Below, in pieces: positions 21,690-29,403 of a stretch of DNA of 64,000 nt. Numbering within the stretch: position 1 is the first letter of the stretch; every line of letters starts with the position of its first letter. The notes under the pieces are model-generated. The model worked only from the letters and a program-made list of their open reading frames with translations. It was not told the origin of the DNA and made no database searches. Origin of the DNA: Rhizobium lusitanum (lineage in GTDB: Bacteria > Pseudomonadota > Alphaproteobacteria > Rhizobiales > Rhizobiaceae). The stretch spans positions 3,399,001-3,463,000 of the forward strand of contig NZ_CP050308.1 of assembly GCF_014189535.1 (NCBI RefSeq), given 5' to 3'. The translations under genes and the position numbers were made by a program.

Positions 21690-23393
21690 TTACGGAGCAG
21701 TTCCAGCCACCAAGCGAGCAGCATAATCAGCCATAACGTGATCAATTGCGGTCAGTAGGGGCTCAAAGCCTTTAAAATCGATCTTGTCTTGGTTGGGGCG
21801 TACAACGTTTTTGGCGAATGTGTGTTTTGAATAGAATTTCGAACCATCTGGCTCCTTGTTTGTCAAATCCAGCTTTTTTCCGTCATAAATCGTATTGAGT
21901 AAGGCCGGCTCGAAGAGCCCTTCAATTGCGGTAACAGGGTTCCCAGTTGGCGGGATCGGGACCGCATATAAGTTCGCGTAGACGTAATAAAACGGGTCCG
22001 TGCCGCTTACCTTTGTTTTGGTGATTGAGCCCAATGTGGAAAAGAAAGCCTTTGCCCCATCGTCATTATCTACAAGAATGATGACTGGTTGTGTTCCGCC
22101 AAACTTAAAGCCACTGATCCTCTTTCTATATTCGCCCAGCAGATTTTTCAGTTCCCCGGTGCCCCCAGATAGGCCCATTAACTCACGACTGGAATTGCTG
22201 TACTTGAAAAACTGGAGTTTGTGCTCTTTTTTCTTGTCCACGACAGTAATCAAATTCGGGTACTTTGCCGCAAGCTGGTTGAGAGCAGCCTTCAGATAAA
22301 TCGTATCGGTTACCCCCTCCCCAATGATGACCGGCATGGAGCTTCCGAAGAAAGAGATGTAGTTGAGGTATTGCTGATATAATTTGAAGGGTGCGGTCGT
22401 TTTGAGAGGAGGACCATTTTCAAGTTTGTTCTGTGTTGAACGCACGTGATGGATGTAACTCAGCCGTCCCCGCAATACTGCGTCGGAAATCGGTTTCGGT
22501 GTCCCATCTTTGACAATAAAAGCAAATCCGTCTTTAAACAGATTATGGCACATTGCGCGTGTTGTGTGATAAAATTCAGTTGGAACAGCTACCTTCTTAT
22601 TTACAATTAATCCGGTCGCTTCCTGCCTTGACGACTTGTATTGGACGCGCGTCTTTGCATTGTTCAACTTAAACCCGCTTTTAAAGACGTTTTTAAGGAG
22701 TGCATCGCCCGCAAGCCATTCGTGAGAGTTATCTTCGTTTTGGTACGCTATTGCTTTTGGAAACGAGCGCTTGTTAGTCGAAAAACTAAGATCGTCAACA
22801 TAGCGTGTATAAGTACACCTATGGCGCGCCGCCATTCGCGAAAGTCTCATGTCGAGAATATGCCCGATAAAGTCCGAAATAATTGGCGAGCACGGACTGC
22901 CTTGCGGTAGACTATTACCTTGGCAAGCAATTTGAGCAATGACAGTTGCCACTTTAGGATCTAACGCGAATTCCTGATTTCTGACAAAGAAGCCGTATAC
23001 CCGTCCAAAGTTTATCGACGGGAAAAAATCCTTCAAATCCGAGTTGAAAACGTATGTCTTATTTCTGTGATTACGAGCGTTCGTGATTATCGATAGTTTT
23101 CTCTTGAAGCCGTGAGAGACAACACAATTATCATTCACTTTTCTCTGTATTTTTATCTCATCTTGTATGTCTTGTAGCAAATCGGCCAACGACCTCTGAA
23201 TTCTCTTCAGGCGGGCAACAGGCGCGTGTATAGTTCGTTTTCCACCAGACTTTTTGGTGATTTCGAAGCTTTTATATTTTAAATTACTCGGAATTTTGTA
23301 GAGAATAAAAGATAGAACTCTCGGCTGCTCACCGAGTATGCTGGCGAGATCAGATAGCGACTTTGCTTTCTTTAATGCCTCAAGTTTGGACAT
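21690..23393 (-). CDS. Retron reverse transcriptase fused to a TOPRIM domain
   Basis: A 567-residue two-domain protein. Residues about 20-335 form a retron-type reverse transcriptase: motif A with Asp119 in NSDLKDFFPSINF, SLPQGSPCSPIISDF (151-165), the YTRYVDDLSFS active site (Asp190, Asp191) and the late SRQEATGLIVN segment that corresponds to the retron VTG motif. Residues about 340-500 show a TOPRIM signature: IIGEGVTD with Glu349 and LVDNDDG with Asp432 and Asp434. An RT of this size with a C-terminal TOPRIM is the known layout of retron Ec67, in which the toxic effector is in the same chain. The gene is visibly AT-richer than its neighbours, which points to horizontal transfer. Predicted role: anti-phage defence by abortive infection (inferred). 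Confidence 0.88.
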   Translation of the reverse strand: MSKLEALKKAKSLSDLASILGEQPRVLSFILYKIPSNLKYKSFEITKKSGGKRTIHAPVARLKRIQRSLADLLQDIQDEIKIQRKVNDNCVVSHGFKRKLSIITNARNHRNKTYVFNSDLKDFFPSINFGRVYGFFVRNQEFALDPKVATVIAQIACQGNSLPQGSPCSPIISDFIGHILDMRLSRMAARHRCTYTRYVDDLSFSTNKRSFPKAIAYQNEDNSHEWLAGDALLKNVFKSGFKLNNAKTRVQYKSSRQEATGLIVNKKVAVPTEFYHTTRAMCHNLFKDGFAFIVKDGTPKPISDAVLRGRLSYIHHVRSTQNKLENGPPLKTTAPFKLYQQYLNYISFFGSSMPVIIGEGVTDTIYLKAALNQLAAKYPNLITVVDKKKEHKLQFFKYSNSSRELMGLSGGTGELKNLLGEYRKRISGFKFGGTQPVIILVDNDDGAKAFFSTLGSITKTKVSGTDPFYYVYANLYAVPIPPTGNPVTAIEGLFEPALLNTIYDGKKLDLTNKEPDGSKFYSKHTFAKNVVRPNQDKIDFKGFEPLLTAIDHVMADYAARLVAGTAP

Positions 23394-23410
23394 TTAGTTG
23401 ATCTTTAAAA

Positions 23411-23539
23411 GGCTTGCGGACACTCTTATGCGAGCGGAGATATTATACAAATCCCATCATCTGGAAGTATCGTCGGGCAAACTGCCTGACAATGTTTTCA
23501 ACTGCCATGAAACTTGGCAACAAAATCTGTCCGCAAGCC
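23411..23539 (-). ncRNA. Candidate retron msr-msd RNA
   Basis: A 129-nt element directly upstream of the RT start (17 bases away), on the same strand. It is bounded by a perfect 12-bp inverted repeat, GGCTTGCGGACA (5' end, 23539 to 23528) and TGTCCGCAAGCC (3' end, 23422 to 23411), in the place where retrons have their a1/a2 repeats. The first unpaired guanine after a1 (23527) is a candidate branch site. Inside are two hairpins in the msr half (arms TGCCA/TGGCA at 23503-23519, and an arm pair GTCAGGCA/TGCCCGAC at 23472-23490) and one in the msd half (23445-23470). Order and spacing fit a1-msr-msd-a2-ret. Exact borders of msDNA are not determinable by eye. Confidence 0.7.
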
Positions 23540-24017
23540 CAGACCTTACGAAGCACTAATTCCGTCTCAGCACAACCGATGGGTGATCGCGCCTGTTACT
23601 TTTCAACAGTGTTATTCACGCTTTAAATCGATATGCCGCAATCGTTATGCACATAAAGCATTGGTGTGGCGCTCGCACGGATAACGAGGCGAAGCGCAGT
23701 GGGAAGTATTGTCCGCGCGAGCAACTGCGAAGTAGCAAGGGCATACGCCTACTTCGTTGTGCAACATTGCATTCAAAAATTCTAACACACAATGTGGTGC
23801 AATTTGCTGATACGCCGAGAGGCCAAAGCGGATTTTAGTTTATTGTCTTAACAGAGACACAAATGAGGGATGTCTTCTTCCTACTTACCATCCCCAAAAG
23901 CCAGGTTTATAAAGCTTTTGAGTGATGCGTGCTCCCTCCGGATTTATGTCCACACCCGATCTTGCCCCATCCCCCTTTCCCTCTATGCTGCCCCCAACAT
24001 CCAGGGAGGCTGTATCC
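23540..24017. other. Non-coding region upstream of the retron
   Basis: About 480 bases with no convincing gene. It should contain the retron promoter (minus strand) and the promoter of the Dabb gene. It also holds an AT-rich stretch with a strong hairpin: CGAAGTAG (23728-23735) and CTACTTCG (23749-23756), and another dyad around 23762-23802 (ATTG / CAAT arms). These might be a terminator, a decayed RNA gene or part of the mobile island. Confidence 0.4.
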
Positions 24018-24326
24018 ATGATCCTGCATTGCGTTTTCCTGCGGCTCAAATCCGCCATGACACAGGATGAGAAGAAAGCGCTTTTCGAATCCGTGGCCGC
24101 GTTGCAGCAGGTCATTCCCGGCATCCTCGATATCAAATACGGGCCGAATGTCTCGCCGGAAGGGCTGCATGGCGGCTTTGTCGATGGGTTTGCGGTGACG
24201 TTTGAAAGTGTCGAGGCGCGGGATGCCTATCTGGTGCATCCGGAGCATGTCGCCGTTGGCGAGCGTATCGTCTCGTCGACCGATGGCGGCCTTGCCGGGC
24301 TGCTGGTCTTCGATCTTAATCTTTAA
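24018..24326 (+). CDS. Dabb family (stress-response A/B barrel) protein
   Basis: A 102-residue protein with the dimeric alpha/beta barrel (Dabb) layout: MILHCVFLRLKS first strand, a helix from about residue 20 and the VTFESVEARDAYLVHPEH segment near the end of the domain. ATG 24018 is preceded by AGGGAGG at 8 bases; the frame is open upstream but without a Dabb start. Function unknown. Confidence 0.8.
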   Translation: MILHCVFLRLKSAMTQDEKKALFESVAALQQVIPGILDIKYGPNVSPEGLHGGFVDGFAVTFESVEARDAYLVHPEHVAVGERIVSSTDGGLAGLLVFDLNL

Positions 24327-24332
24327 ATAGAA

Positions 24333-24364
24333 AAGAGGCCGCGGGCTGGTGCCTGCGGCCCTAT
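24333..24364. terminator. Hairpin between convergent Dabb and zinc SBP genes
   Basis: Arms GGCCGC (24337-24342) and GCGGCC (24355-24360), flanked by an A-run on the left, fit a bidirectional terminator between the two convergent genes. Confidence 0.6.
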
Positions 24365-24377
24365 CTGTTCAGCTGCC

Positions 24378-25280
24378 TCAGCTCGATTTCGCCATGGCGG
24401 CGGCGAGCTGGTCAACGTTATAACGGAACATTTTTTCATATGTCGGAGCCGGGCCGTTGGCCTTGGAGAGGGCTTCGACATAGAGCTCGCCGCCGGGCTC
24501 GGCGCCGGTGGCCTTGGCAACCTGCTTGACCAGGCGCGGATCGTTCGAGTTTTCGAAGAAATAGGTCTTCACATGCTCGGTCTTGATCTGCTCAATCAGC
24601 TTGGCGACAGCGGCGGCCGAGGCTTCGGTTTCCGTCGAGACGCCAAGCGGCGACAGGAAGCTGACATTGTATTCGCGGCCGAAATAGCCGAAGGCGTCGT
24701 GGCTGGTCAGGACCTTGCGGCGGTCCTCGGCGATCTTGTCGAACTTGCCGTGAGCATAGGCGTCCAGCTCGGTCAGCACCTTGGTGTAGCGCTCGGCATT
24801 GGCCTTGAAATCGGCGGCGTCGGCCGGATCGGCAGCGGACAGCGCCTTTTCGATGTTGGCGACCCAGATCTTCACATTGACCGGGCTGTTCCACACATGC
24901 GGATCGGTGATCGTCTTGCCATCGTCGACCATGGTGCGGGCGTTGATGCCTTCCGAGGCGACGACCGGCGTGCCCTTGTAGCCCGATGCGCTGATCAGCC
25001 GGTCCATCCAGCCTTCCAGGCCTTCGCCGCTGACGAAGGTGACCTTGGCGGCATTGAGCTTCTTGGCGTCGGCCGGCGAGGGCTCGAATTCATGGGGGTC
25101 GCCGTTCGGGCCGACGAGGCTCGACACCTTCACATGGTCGCCGCCGACCTGCTTGACGACGTCGGCAAGCACGGTGAAGGAAGCGACGACGTTCAGCGTC
25201 TCGGCGGAGGCGGGAGCCGCGACGCCGAAGGCGACGAAGGCCGCCGCCGCAGTGGAGAGAAGCAGTCTGTGTTTGCTCAT
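24378..25280 (-). CDS. aztC: Zinc/metal ABC transporter substrate-binding protein
   Basis: A 300-residue periplasmic cluster A-I metal-binding protein. The signal peptide (residues 1 to about 26, ending PASAE) is followed by the three-histidine pattern in GDPHEFEPSP, TDPHVWNSP and TSHDAFGYFG and an acidic group in FENSNDPRLV, the layout of Zn/Mn-binding SBPs. ATG 25280 has AAGGAGAC. It ends a three-gene ABC importer with gene order ATPase-permease-SBP, as in aztABC; the Azt assignment is inferred from order and similarity, and a Zn/Mn ambiguity remains. Confidence 0.78.
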   Translation of the reverse strand: MSKHRLLLSTAAAAFVAFGVAAPASAETLNVVASFTVLADVVKQVGGDHVKVSSLVGPNGDPHEFEPSPADAKKLNAAKVTFVSGEGLEGWMDRLISASGYKGTPVVASEGINARTMVDDGKTITDPHVWNSPVNVKIWVANIEKALSAADPADAADFKANAERYTKVLTELDAYAHGKFDKIAEDRRKVLTSHDAFGYFGREYNVSFLSPLGVSTETEASAAAVAKLIEQIKTEHVKTYFFENSNDPRLVKQVAKATGAEPGGELYVEALSKANGPAPTYEKMFRYNVDQLAAAMAKSS

Positions 25281-25300
25281 GAATGTCTCCTTGATCGAGA

Positions 25301-26173
25301 TTAGCCCCTGAGATGGGGACGGGGGATGAACCGGCGGGCGATGCCCGAGGGTGCGAAGAGAATGGAAAAGCCGTAGATGATGCTCGCCGTGATGATGATG
25401 GTCGGGCCGGAGGCGAATTCGAGATGGTAGGAGGCGATGAGGCCGATATAGCCCGAGGCCGCCGCCGTTGCCGTCGCGATCGCCATCATCGCGGGCAGGC
25501 TGCGCGACCAGAGCTGCGCAATCGCCGCCGGCAGCATCATCAGCCCCACGGCCATCAGCGTGCCGAGCGCCTGGAAGCTGGCGACGAGATTGAGCACGAC
25601 GAGCAGCAGGAAGAGGAAATGATAGACCGGCCCGCGCCCGCCGACGGCGCGCAGGAAGCCGGGATCGAAGCACTCCATCACCAGCGGCCGATAGATCACC
25701 GCGAGCATCAGCAGCGTCGCGGTGGTGATCGCGCCGATCTGATAGAGGGCAGGGGCGTCGATGGCGAGGATCGTGCCGAATAGCACATGCAGCAGATCGA
25801 TATTGGAGCCGCGCAGAGAGACGATGAGCACGCCGAGCGCCAGCGAGGTCAGGTAAAAGCTGGCGAAACTCGCATCCTCCTGCAGCACCGTCATGCGGCT
25901 GACGAGCCCGGAGAGCAGCGCCACCGACAGGCCCGCCACCAGCCCGCCAAGCCCCATGGCCGTCAGCGACAGCGAGCCGGCGATCAGATAGCCGATCGCA
26001 GCACCCGGCAACACCGCATGGCTCATGGCATCGCCCATCAGGCTCATGCGCCGCAGCATCAGGAAGACGCCGATCGGGCCGGAGCCGAGGCCGAGGCAGA
26101 GGCAGGCGATGAGTGCGCGTCGCATGAAGCCGTAATCGGCAAAGGGCGCGAAGAAGATGTCATAAGCCGTCAT
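25301..26173 (-). CDS. aztB: Zinc/metal ABC transporter permease
   Basis: A 290-residue integral membrane protein with about eight helices, of the ABC-3 (ZnuB/AztB) family: the MLRRMSLMGDAMSHAVLPG segment is the conserved cytosolic coupling region. The start at ATG 26173 overlaps the ATPase stop (ATGA). An upstream in-frame extension to 26251 is antisense-like and not needed. It would form the zinc channel with the ATPase and receive zinc from the SBP. Confidence 0.82.
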   Translation of the reverse strand: MTAYDIFFAPFADYGFMRRALIACLCLGLGSGPIGVFLMLRRMSLMGDAMSHAVLPGAAIGYLIAGSLSLTAMGLGGLVAGLSVALLSGLVSRMTVLQEDASFASFYLTSLALGVLIVSLRGSNIDLLHVLFGTILAIDAPALYQIGAITTATLLMLAVIYRPLVMECFDPGFLRAVGGRGPVYHFLFLLLVVLNLVASFQALGTLMAVGLMMLPAAIAQLWSRSLPAMMAIATATAAASGYIGLIASYHLEFASGPTIIITASIIYGFSILFAPSGIARRFIPRPHLRG

Positions 26174-26952
26174 TCGGCCGGCTCCCGCTTCGCCAGTGCG
26201 TAGCCGGCATGATCCGGCTCGGGTGAGCAATCGTCGGCATCCTCGTCCCAACGCTCGGCCATAGCCCGCGCCTTGATAAGGTTGGCGGGGCTCATCACAT
26301 CCTCAGTCCGGCCCCAGCCGACCAGCTCGCGCGCAATCAGCAGCGTCTCGGGAAAATGCGCCCGCACCTGATCGAAATCATGCAGCACGGCAATCACCGT
26401 GCGTCCGTCGCCATGCCAGCGCAGCACGATATCGAGGAGGTCGCGCGTCGTGCGTTGATCGATGGCGGTGAAGGGTTCGTCGAGCAGGATGACGCGGGCG
26501 TCCTGCAGCAGCAGCCGAGCAAAGAGCACGCGCTGAAACTGCCCGGCCGAGAGCGAGCCGATATGCCGGCGCTCGAATCCGGAAAGGCCAACGGCTGCCA
26601 GCGCATCGCGCGCCCGCTCGGCATCCGCGCGCGAAAAGCGGCCGAAGGCGCCGGAATTCTTCCAGGCACCGAGCATGATCGTATCGGCAACCGAGATCGG
26701 AAAGCGGCGGTTGATATCGGCCGCCTGCGGCAGATAGCCAAAGTCATTGCGCGTCAGCTGGCCACGATCGATTGAGCCCTCAGCGACCCGGAGCTCGCCG
26801 ATGATCGCCTTCAAAAGCGTCGACTTGCCCGCCCCGTTCGGCCCGGCAATCGCCGTCAGGCTGCCGCTCTGGAAGGCGCCGGAAACATGATGCACGGCCG
26901 GATGGCGCTCATAGGTGACGGTGAGGTTGTCGAGGCGGATCAGAGCGCTCAT
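26170..26952 (-). CDS. aztA: Zinc/metal ABC transporter ATP-binding protein
   Basis: A 260-residue ABC ATPase: Walker A in GPNGAGKSTLLK (about residues 36-47), Q-loop, the signature SLSAGQFQRVLFARLLL (slightly non-standard SAGQ), Walker B VILLDEPFTAID and the switch histidine in VLHDFDQV. The N-terminal ERHPAVHHVSGAF fits the AztA type. It overlaps by four bases with the small membrane ORF upstream and the permease downstream. Confidence 0.84.
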   Translation of the reverse strand: MSALIRLDNLTVTYERHPAVHHVSGAFQSGSLTAIAGPNGAGKSTLLKAIIGELRVAEGSIDRGQLTRNDFGYLPQAADINRRFPISVADTIMLGAWKNSGAFGRFSRADAERARDALAAVGLSGFERRHIGSLSAGQFQRVLFARLLLQDARVILLDEPFTAIDQRTTRDLLDIVLRWHGDGRTVIAVLHDFDQVRAHFPETLLIARELVGWGRTEDVMSPANLIKARAMAERWDEDADDCSPEPDHAGYALAKREPAE

Positions 26953-27077
26953 GCCAAGGCCACCGCCCAGCCGATGGCCGCCCAGAGAACCGCAACGCCA
27001 ACCGCGACAAAGACCAGGCGCGTCAACACGGAGCGCCCGATCAGGGAGGCGGCGAAGGGATCGTTGCTGAAGGGCAT
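26949..27077 (-). CDS. Small membrane protein at the head of the zinc ABC operon
   Basis: A 42-residue open frame starting MPFSNDPFAASLIGRS with one transmembrane segment (about residues 19-41, rich in Val, Ala, Trp). Its stop codon overlaps the ATPase start by four bases, so it is translationally coupled, and it is the first gene after the candidate Zur-type operator. I do not recognise a family. Single-helix proteins are sometimes accessory or regulatory to transporters; that is inference. An alternative is a leader peptide with no function of its own. Confidence 0.55.
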   Translation of the reverse strand: MPFSNDPFAASLIGRSVLTRLVFVAVGVAVLWAAIGWAVALA

Positions 27078-27089
27078 GCGGCGTTCTCT

Positions 27090-27108
27090 TAATGTAATAA
27101 CGTTACGT
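27090..27108 (-). promoter_or_regulatory. Candidate Zur-type operator
   Basis: An AT-rich dyad GTAA-N5-TTAC (27094-27106) lies 16 to 30 bases upstream of the first gene of the zinc importer. Fur-family regulators such as Zur recognise similar AT-rich inverted repeats before zinc-uptake operons. The match to a defined rhizobial Zur consensus was not computed. Confidence 0.45.
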
Positions 27109-27184
27109 GTAGTAGCCGAGAGAATGCGGCGAAAAAGAGGCGGGGTGTGGATTGATGGGAGTTGAGCACTGGCAATTGGCGCTC

Positions 27185-27211
27185 TGTGCCAATAATGCTA
27201 TATATGGCACA
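27185..27211 (+). promoter_or_regulatory. Inverted repeat upstream of parD (candidate operator)
   Basis: TGTGCCA (27185-27191) and TGGCACA (27205-27211) form a perfect 7-bp inverted repeat separated by 13 AT-rich bases that include a TATAT -10-like stretch. It is about 47 bases before parD, the place where the antitoxin or the complex normally represses its own promoter. Confidence 0.5.
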
Positions 27212-27257
27212 TTATCTGTTATTCACCGATTTGGCCGGTCCTGCAGGAGAGACGCTT

Positions 27258-27503
27258 GTGAATGTTTCTATAGGTGAGCGCTGGGAAAAATTCGTAGAGA
27301 AGACGGTGGAAGAGGGGCGTTATAGCTCCGCCAGCGAAGTCGTGCGCGAAGGTCTCCGGCTCGTGGAGGAGCGTGAGACGAAGATCGCGGCCTTGAGGCG
27401 TACTTTGGAGGCGTCGATTGCTCGTGGGGGCGATATATCGGACGAGGAGCTTGGTGCCGCTCTGGAAGCCAGGGCCGCTGAACTGGCAAAGGAAGGCTAC
27501 TGA
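27258..27503 (+). CDS. parD: ParD-type antitoxin
   Basis: An 81-residue ribbon-helix-helix antitoxin of the ParD/CC2985 type: the DNA-binding half is the short NVSIGERWEKFVEKTVEEG segment with YSSASEVVREGLRLVEERE, and the acidic C-terminal tail should wrap the toxin. GTG 27258 has GGAG nine bases ahead. The frame is open upstream, but that part has no similarity to ParD. It is followed directly by the parE reading frame. Confidence 0.82.
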   Translation: MNVSIGERWEKFVEKTVEEGRYSSASEVVREGLRLVEERETKIAALRRTLEASIARGGDISDEELGAALEARAAELAKEGY

Positions 27504-27811
27504 GTGGCTCGGCTTCGTTATACAGCCGATGCTCAAACGATATCCTTGATATTCTCGAATTTATAGCGCGCCAAAGTGGCAGTCAAAAAGTCGCTCTGAA
27601 ATTTACTGGGCAGCTACGCCGGAAGTGCTCAGATCTTGCCGCTTTGCCGGGTCAGATGGGTCGTATGCGACCGGAATTGAAAGACGATATGCGCAGCTTT
27701 GCATTTCGCGGTTATGTGATCTTTTTTCGCTATGTCGATAATGTTTTCGAGGTCTTGAATGTGCTCGAAGGACATCGCGATATCGACACCCATTTTAACG
27801 AGGAGGAATGA
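27504..27811 (+). pseudogene. parE: ParE-type toxin gene, frame-disrupted
   Basis: The sequence starts right after the parD stop with GTG 27504 and reads ARLRYTADAQ in the ParE N-terminal pattern, then runs into a stop in the same frame. The remainder of ParE, ILDILEFIARQSGS through FEVLNVLEGHRDID, is present in the -1 frame from about 27539 to the stop at 27811. Restoring one base near the CAAACG stretch (27534-27539) would give a normal ParE of about 102 residues. This may be decay of a toxin, or a missed base; see the homopolymer finding. Confidence 0.75.
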
Positions 27812-27840
27812 AGCGGGGTGCCTCTGAGACGCCCCGCTTC
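27810..27840. terminator. Bidirectional terminator-like hairpin
   Basis: GAAGCGGGG (27810-27818) and CCCCGCTTC (27832-27840), nine perfect pairs, lie between the convergent parE and peroxiredoxin genes. Confidence 0.7.
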
Positions 27841-27857
27841 TTCTATCTGGATAGTCC

Positions 27858-28343
27858 TCAAAGCTGCTCGATCATCGCGGCCGCCGCCGAAACCGTGGCC
27901 TGGCCAGGGCTTTCCTCGATGTTGAGCGTCTTTACCACGCCGTCTTCCACCAGCATGGAATAGCGCTTGGAGCGAACCCCGAGGCCGCCGGCGGAGAGGT
28001 CAACGTCGAGGCCGACGGCCTTGGCAAACGAGCCGTCCCAGTCGGCGAGGAAGTGGATCTTGCCCATTCCGCCGGAGGATTGCGCCCAGGCGCCCATGAC
28101 GTGCCAGTCGTTGACGGAGATGACAGCGATGTCGTCGACACCCTTGGCGAGGATGGCGTCACGATTTTCCAGGTAGCCCGGCAGATGGTTCAGCGAGCAG
28201 GTCGGCGTGAAGGCACCGGGTACGGCGAAAAGCACGACGCGCTTGCCGGCAAAAAGCTGATCGGTGGTGATCTCCACCGGGCCGTCGGCGGTCTTTTCCT
28301 TGAAGGTGGCGGCAGGCAGCTTGTCGCCGATAGCGATGGTCAT
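27858..28343 (-). CDS. Peroxiredoxin (Prx5/AhpE-like)
   Basis: A 161-residue thiol peroxidase of the atypical 2-Cys Prx5 type, which reduces hydroperoxides. The peroxidatic cysteine sits in VPGAFTPTCSLNHLPGY (Thr-x-x-Cys, about Cys49). A second cysteine is not evident, so resolution probably uses an external thiol. Full length. It is a single-gene unit. Confidence 0.9.
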   Translation of the reverse strand: MTIAIGDKLPAATFKEKTADGPVEITTDQLFAGKRVVLFAVPGAFTPTCSLNHLPGYLENRDAILAKGVDDIAVISVNDWHVMGAWAQSSGGMGKIHFLADWDGSFAKAVGLDVDLSAGGLGVRSKRYSMLVEDGVVKTLNIEESPGQATVSAAAAMIEQL

Positions 28344-28423
28344 GGCTCTCTCCTTGGGTCGCGATTGAGGGCGGCTGGACCGCCGCCCTGAATGTAGATG
28401 TCGGGCAAAACTATAGGTCCAGC

Positions 28424-29263
28424 CTATTCGAACGCAAGCGTCGTTTCCATCGCACGCTCGCCGTCGATGACGAGGACGCTCCAGCTCTTGCCCTTGACAT
28501 CGTAATTCCTCGGCAGCTTGCCGATGGCGATATCGGTTGCAAAGGTCTTGCCGTCGCGCTTGCCGTTGGCCTGTTTGAAAAAGACATAACCGGCCGGTCC
28601 AGTCACATAGATCAGCGGCGCGTCTCCACTTGCCTCCGGCAGCGTCAGGCGCAGCGAAAGCATCTTTCCATCGGCTGAAAGACTATGGCTTTCGGCGGTA
28701 AAGTCCGGGGTGGGGGCCTGCGGCAACGATGCGTCGGCGGCGTCCAGCAAAGCCTGTTCATGTGGGGTCGACTGACCGGCGGCCGAAAGCGGCAGCGAAA
28801 GCTCGGCCTGGAATGGAATGCAGATATCCTTGCAAAGGCCGATGAAGGCCGTGAGCTCAAGCTTCGCCGGTTGTTTACCCTCGATGCGGAAATCCAGCGG
28901 CAATGTCACCGGCGCATCATAGCCGATCTCCTGGATCGCGCCGACGATGATCGGCTTGGGTACGGGAAAGCTCATCTTCGTAAGCGCAATGCCACCGTCC
29001 GGTACCGGACTGACCTGCGGTGGAATTCCACTCTCGCCGGGCTCGCGCCAGTATGTGATCCAGCCGGGCGCCGGCTCGATCTGCAACGCGGCGCGAATAC
29101 GACCTTGCGCATCCGGCGCCAGCGCCACCAACCGCATGCGGCCGCCCGGATTGTCGGCCCAGTCGCTCGTGGCGGCATGGACAGGCGAAGAGGCCAGTAT
29201 CGTTGCCGCGAGCACGCCCAGCGGCATTCTCAATAGGCCAGCAAAACAGAGTTTTTCCAACAT
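28424..29263 (-). CDS. DsbD N-terminal domain-containing exported protein
   Basis: A 279-residue protein: a hydrophobic N-terminus (about residues 1-30) followed by the DsbD alpha domain. The TYWREPGESGIPPQ block and GLCKDICIPFQAEL, with its two cysteines, match the periplasmic N-terminal domain of DsbD, which receives electrons and reduces periplasmic partners such as DsbC or cytochrome c maturation proteins. The membrane and C-terminal domains of DsbD are absent, so this is a single-domain relative. ATG 29263 is preferred over the open frame beginning at 29326. Confidence 0.83.
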   Translation of the reverse strand: MLEKLCFAGLLRMPLGVLAATILASSPVHAATSDWADNPGGRMRLVALAPDAQGRIRAALQIEPAPGWITYWREPGESGIPPQVSPVPDGGIALTKMSFPVPKPIIVGAIQEIGYDAPVTLPLDFRIEGKQPAKLELTAFIGLCKDICIPFQAELSLPLSAAGQSTPHEQALLDAADASLPQAPTPDFTAESHSLSADGKMLSLRLTLPEASGDAPLIYVTGPAGYVFFKQANGKRDGKTFATDIAIGKLPRNYDVKGKSWSVLVIDGERAMETTLAFE

Positions 29264-29403
29264 GAGACAAGGGTTTACCGGATGGCGCCGTGCTGTGCCA
29301 GAACAGCGGGAAAAAGAAATGATCATTTTCAGTTGATTGATTTATGACATTGCCCCATCTTTCTTTTCGGGGGCGCAGTTACGGACTGCAGTCAGGAGGC
29401 ACG

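Noticed and set aside
21690..23393. Group II intron maturase or DGR reverse transcriptase
   Set aside because: No maturase (X/En) domain, no intron boundary, no template repeat or variable region. The TOPRIM fusion and the inverted repeat next to the start favour a retron.
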